DNA of 38,157 nt from SG8-4 sp964598225 (GTDB lineage Bacteria; Planctomycetota; Phycisphaerae; Sedimentisphaerales; Anaerobacaceae): contig CAZRBG010000055.1 in the NCBI GenBank assembly GCA_964598225.1, positions 1-38,157 on the forward strand, read 5' to 3'. A model generated the notes under the pieces. The model searched no databases, had not been told where the DNA came from, and was given only the letters and a program-made list of their open reading frames with translations. This document shows positions 35,815-38,157 of this stretch, piece by piece. Within the stretch, counting starts at the first letter, position 1, and each line of letters opens with the position of its first letter. Position numbers and translations under genes: made by a program.

Positions 35815-36189
35815 ATGCCCAAATCATTGATGATAGTTGACGATTCGGCGACGATGCGAAAGATCATTATGCGGACGGTGCGCATGTCGGGGTTGGAGTT
35901 CGATCGAACGCAGGAAGCCGGCAATGGCGCAGAGGCCCTTTCAAAGTTGGGCGCCGACGGTGTTGATATTATGCTCTGCGATATCAATATGCCGGAAATG
36001 AGCGGTACGGAGCTCATCAAGGAAGTGCGCCGGCTTGATTCCTGTGCGGACACAAAAATCGTAATTGTATCGACTGAGAGCTCTCAGGAGTTTGTCGAAG
36101 GCGTCCTGGCCGATGGTGCAAACGGGTACATAACCAAGCCGTTCACACCTGAGAAATTCCAGGAGGAATTGTCCCCGTTTATGAATTGA
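35815..36189 (+). CDS. cheY: CheY-type single-domain response regulator
   Basis: A 124-aa receiver domain with no output domain. Acidic pocket Asp9-Asp10, phosphoacceptor Asp56 ('MLCDINMPEMSG'), switch Ser86/Thr87 and Lys108 ('ITKPF') are all present, so phosphorylation by CheA is expected. GAGAGGA (35802-35808) lies six bases before ATG. The gene is followed 37 nt later by cheX and then the CheC-like gene, so regulator and candidate phosphatases are co-transcribed. The target (flagellar motor or other) cannot be told from the window. Confidence 0.94.
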   Translation: MPKSLMIVDDSATMRKIIMRTVRMSGLEFDRTQEAGNGAEALSKLGADGVDIMLCDINMPEMSGTELIKEVRRLDSCADTKIVIVSTESSQEFVEGVLADGANGYITKPFTPEKFQEELSPFMN

Positions 36190-36226
36190 GTTGTCTGTTT
36201 TTTCACCGACTCGGAAAGGATGTAAA

Positions 36227-36706
36227 ATGATTAGCGACGTATGTGCAGAAGATGCGCTGATGGCGGCGACGAGGGAAGTCTTCGAGACTATGATCTTCAT
36301 GGACGTCCACGCCGCCTCCGAGCCCAATAAGACAGTCGAAGGTGATACTCTACTGGGCTCGATTACATTCAAGGGCAGCGTCGACGGGTGCTTGTCTTTT
36401 TGCTGCGGCACGAACTGCGCCGAAACGATTGCAGCGAATATGCTCGGAATGGATGGCCCTGAGGAAATCAGCGAAGAGGAAACTTGCGATGCGATCGGGG
36501 AAGTCGTGAATATGATTATGGGCAATATGAAATCACATTTGCGCGACAGCCTCGGCGAGGTCCAAGTTTCCATTCCAACGGTCGTGAGTGGACGAGGACT
36601 GCAAAACACCCTCGGCGAGGGAGCATGCAAGGTCTTAGTCAAAACCATGTTTCAGGACGAATATATCGCTGAACTATGGCTATTGTACCGGAAAAACCAC
36701 TATTAG
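36227..36706 (+). CDS. cheX: CheX-like CheY-P phosphatase
   Basis: A 159-aa protein. ATG 36227 is preferred because GGAAAGGA (36213-36220) lies six bases upstream; the frame is open to 36191 but that stretch is intergenic. The middle holds the CheX/CheC family signature, 'EVVNMIMGNMKSHL', with catalytic-type Glu92 and Asn95 (E-x2-N), preceded by 'GCLSFCCGTNCAETIAANML'. CheX dephosphorylates CheY-P in Borrelia and Thermotoga. One motif copy is present, as in CheX; CheC has two. It sits between cheY and the CheC-CBS gene. Confidence 0.85.
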   Translation: MISDVCAEDALMAATREVFETMIFMDVHAASEPNKTVEGDTLLGSITFKGSVDGCLSFCCGTNCAETIAANMLGMDGPEEISEEETCDAIGEVVNMIMGNMKSHLRDSLGEVQVSIPTVVSGRGLQNTLGEGACKVLVKTMFQDEYIAELWLLYRKNHY

Positions 36707-36735
36707 TTTAGAGGCGAGGCAACAAGACCGGAGAT

Positions 36736-38106
36736 ATGGAAACGCCACAGGAATCAATTGAAAAACGGGCCGTTGAACTGTCGGCCGAGGCATTTGAAGC
36801 GTTTTGTGACGACATGTCAGGCATGTTCGGTACGGATATGAGATCCGTACAGCAGGAACCGGCGATTGAGACGGCCAAGGACCTCAAGAAGCGTTTCAAG
36901 AAGCTGGTCGCTGTCAACTCCGTCAAAGCAGAGGGCGCTTTGGACGGCGTTTTCAAGTTGGTATTCGACCAGGGTGGGTTATTCACGCTGTCGGGTCTGA
37001 TCGTTATGATGCCGGAGCGAAGGATTCTGGAAGAGATAAAACGCGGCTCGATCAAAGATGTTGAGGCGATGAATGATGCCGTAAAGGAGATCGGCAACCT
37101 GCTGGTGGGTTCATGGGACAGGGTTTTCCGTGAGGAATTGGAAGGTCATGGTCACTTTGTGCAGAGCCACACCTTTATCGGCAAGCCGTGGGATGAGCCG
37201 CAGGAAACTATAGGTCTGGCGAGCGGCGAAGAGTGTACTATTGTCCCTTACGAAATAACGGTCGGCTCTTATCCAACGTTCAACTGTGGCGTTATTTTCC
37301 CAAAGACAATCTTTGACGATACTTGCAAATCCGGTGCGGCCTCGCCCGACTCCGGCGGGCAAGCCGAGACAAGGCAGGAAACCGAACAGGAAACAAGGCA
37401 GGCGAGCGAGAAAAGGGAACAAGAGGGGTCTGAAGTGACCGCTGACAGAGAAATTGATGACCAGGCTGACGAAGAGGACCGGCACCGGAAGTCGGCCGAG
37501 GAAGATACCTGCGGTGAAGGCACTGTGGACCGAGCGCCAGAGGTCCGCGCCGAGCAAGACGCTCGTGAGACGGATACACCGCCGGTTCTTCCGGAGCAGT
37601 ACGCTCGCACGCCTTTGACGATATGTGCAAAAGAGATCATGGAAAAGGACGTTGTCTGGGGCAAGGAGGACGACAGCGTGGGGCAAGCTTTGACGAAGTT
37701 GCAGCAACATAACGCCGGCTATATGCTGATTGGCGAGGGAGGCGCGCCGACCGGTATTGTATCCAAATCTGATATTGCCGGGGCAATCAGTCCATATCTG
37801 CGACCTATCTTCGCAAAATGGCGTCGACTATCGGATGATGCCACGCTTCAGATCAGAGTTAAATGGATAATGACCAGGCCCGTCCGGACCATAACCCCGA
37901 ATACGTCGCTTGCGACCATCGTGGAAAATATGCTTCACTTTAGTACCAGATGCTTTCCCGTTATGGACGGGCATGGAAAAGTGCAGGGTATGGTGACAGT
38001 ATTCGACATCTTGAACGTGCTGAGCGCCGGCCGGAGTGTTTCCGGCGCGGGCAAGGCACTGCAGGCGCCACCTTTGGTGGGAGACTTATACATCGGTGGC
38101 CCTTAA
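36736..38106 (+). CDS. CheC/CheX-like domain fused to a tandem CBS pair
   Basis: A 456-aa protein. Residues ~1-200 resemble the CheC/CheX/FliN-associated phosphatase fold, with 'AVKEIGNLLVGSWDRVF' (E-x2-N at ~118-121). Residues ~200-290 are a highly charged, Glu/Gln/Arg-rich linker. The last part is a CBS pair: 'AKEIMEKDVVWGKEDDSVG...GIVSKSDI' (~297-350) and 'VKWIMTRPVRTITPNTSLA...GMVTVFDIL' (~374-432). CBS pairs (Bateman modules) bind AMP/ADP/ATP or SAM and regulate attached domains. The gene starts 29 nt after cheX with only a weak ribosome site (GGAG, 36730-36733). A nucleotide-gated CheY-P phosphatase is the inference; no such fusion is known to me by name. Confidence 0.82.
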   Translation: METPQESIEKRAVELSAEAFEAFCDDMSGMFGTDMRSVQQEPAIETAKDLKKRFKKLVAVNSVKAEGALDGVFKLVFDQGGLFTLSGLIVMMPERRILEEIKRGSIKDVEAMNDAVKEIGNLLVGSWDRVFREELEGHGHFVQSHTFIGKPWDEPQETIGLASGEECTIVPYEITVGSYPTFNCGVIFPKTIFDDTCKSGAASPDSGGQAETRQETEQETRQASEKREQEGSEVTADREIDDQADEEDRHRKSAEEDTCGEGTVDRAPEVRAEQDARETDTPPVLPEQYARTPLTICAKEIMEKDVVWGKEDDSVGQALTKLQQHNAGYMLIGEGGAPTGIVSKSDIAGAISPYLRPIFAKWRRLSDDATLQIRVKWIMTRPVRTITPNTSLATIVENMLHFSTRCFPVMDGHGKVQGMVTVFDILNVLSAGRSVSGAGKALQAPPLVGDLYIGGP

Positions 38107-38157
38107 GGATCGTGCACGAAATAACTTCCCGATTTCATGGGGATAGTTCCGTCGGAA

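Overview
The window looks like a chromosome segment from a planctomycete, most likely the Phycisphaerae/Sedimentisphaerales side of the phylum. The basis is a 16S rRNA 3' end followed by a terminator instead of a linked tRNA/23S, a short H-x9-DG type pseudopilin, two large secreted LamG/PA14 proteins ending in a 'VDDFESYD...FDDIRL' domain, a fused MFS-spermidine-synthase-like membrane protein, and unusual chemotaxis proteins. The placement is inference; the partial 16S is too short to settle it.

Layout. 1-187: end of a 16S rRNA gene and its terminator. 265-7208 (+): a secreted FAD-dependent oxidoreductase with HEAT repeats, a pseudopilin and a LamG/PA14 surface protein, separated by arrays of short degenerate repeats. 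7364-12351 (-): a sodium:solute symporter downstream of a compact molybdate-type ABC transporter operon (binding protein with two tandem domains, permease, ATPase). 12735-15512: an AT-richer, decayed defence island holding a DNA methyltransferase cut off after its SAM-binding half, an apparently whole winged-helix/PD-(D/E)xK-like nuclease, and a truncated GHKL ATPase. 15484-16420: gene-free repeat-rich DNA, one copy of a 186-bp MITE-like element and a tRNA-Ser(GCU). 16488-17027: remnant of a secreted beta-sandwich protein. 17213-24269: a giant glycine-rich autotransporter of about 2,350 codons, broken by one frameshift near 19505. 24294-24479: a second, almost identical copy of the MITE-like element, with its own 9-bp target duplication. 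24642-26180: gene graveyard (FGGY kinase, DUF1593 hydrolase and glycoside hydrolase fragments). 26270-28963 (-): the second LamG/PA14 protein. 29672-38106 (+): chemotaxis region with CheW, the MFS/SpeE-like protein, a methyl-accepting receptor with three tandem helical sensor repeats, CheY, CheX and a CheC-like protein fused to a CBS pair.

How the genes work together. The right-hand cluster is a chemotaxis or chemotaxis-like pathway: receptor, coupling protein, response regulator and two candidate CheY-P phosphatases, one of which may sense adenine nucleotides through CBS domains. CheA, CheR and CheB are not in the window. The ABC operon imports an oxyanion such as molybdate or tungstate. The surface proteins and the dead carbohydrate-related fragments suggest a polysaccharide-oriented lifestyle.

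Most unusual items: the paired palindromic MITE with target-site duplications, the CheC-CBS fusion, the triple-repeat receptor apparently without HAMP, the tandem-domain ABC binding protein, and a type V autotransporter in a planctomycete-like genome.
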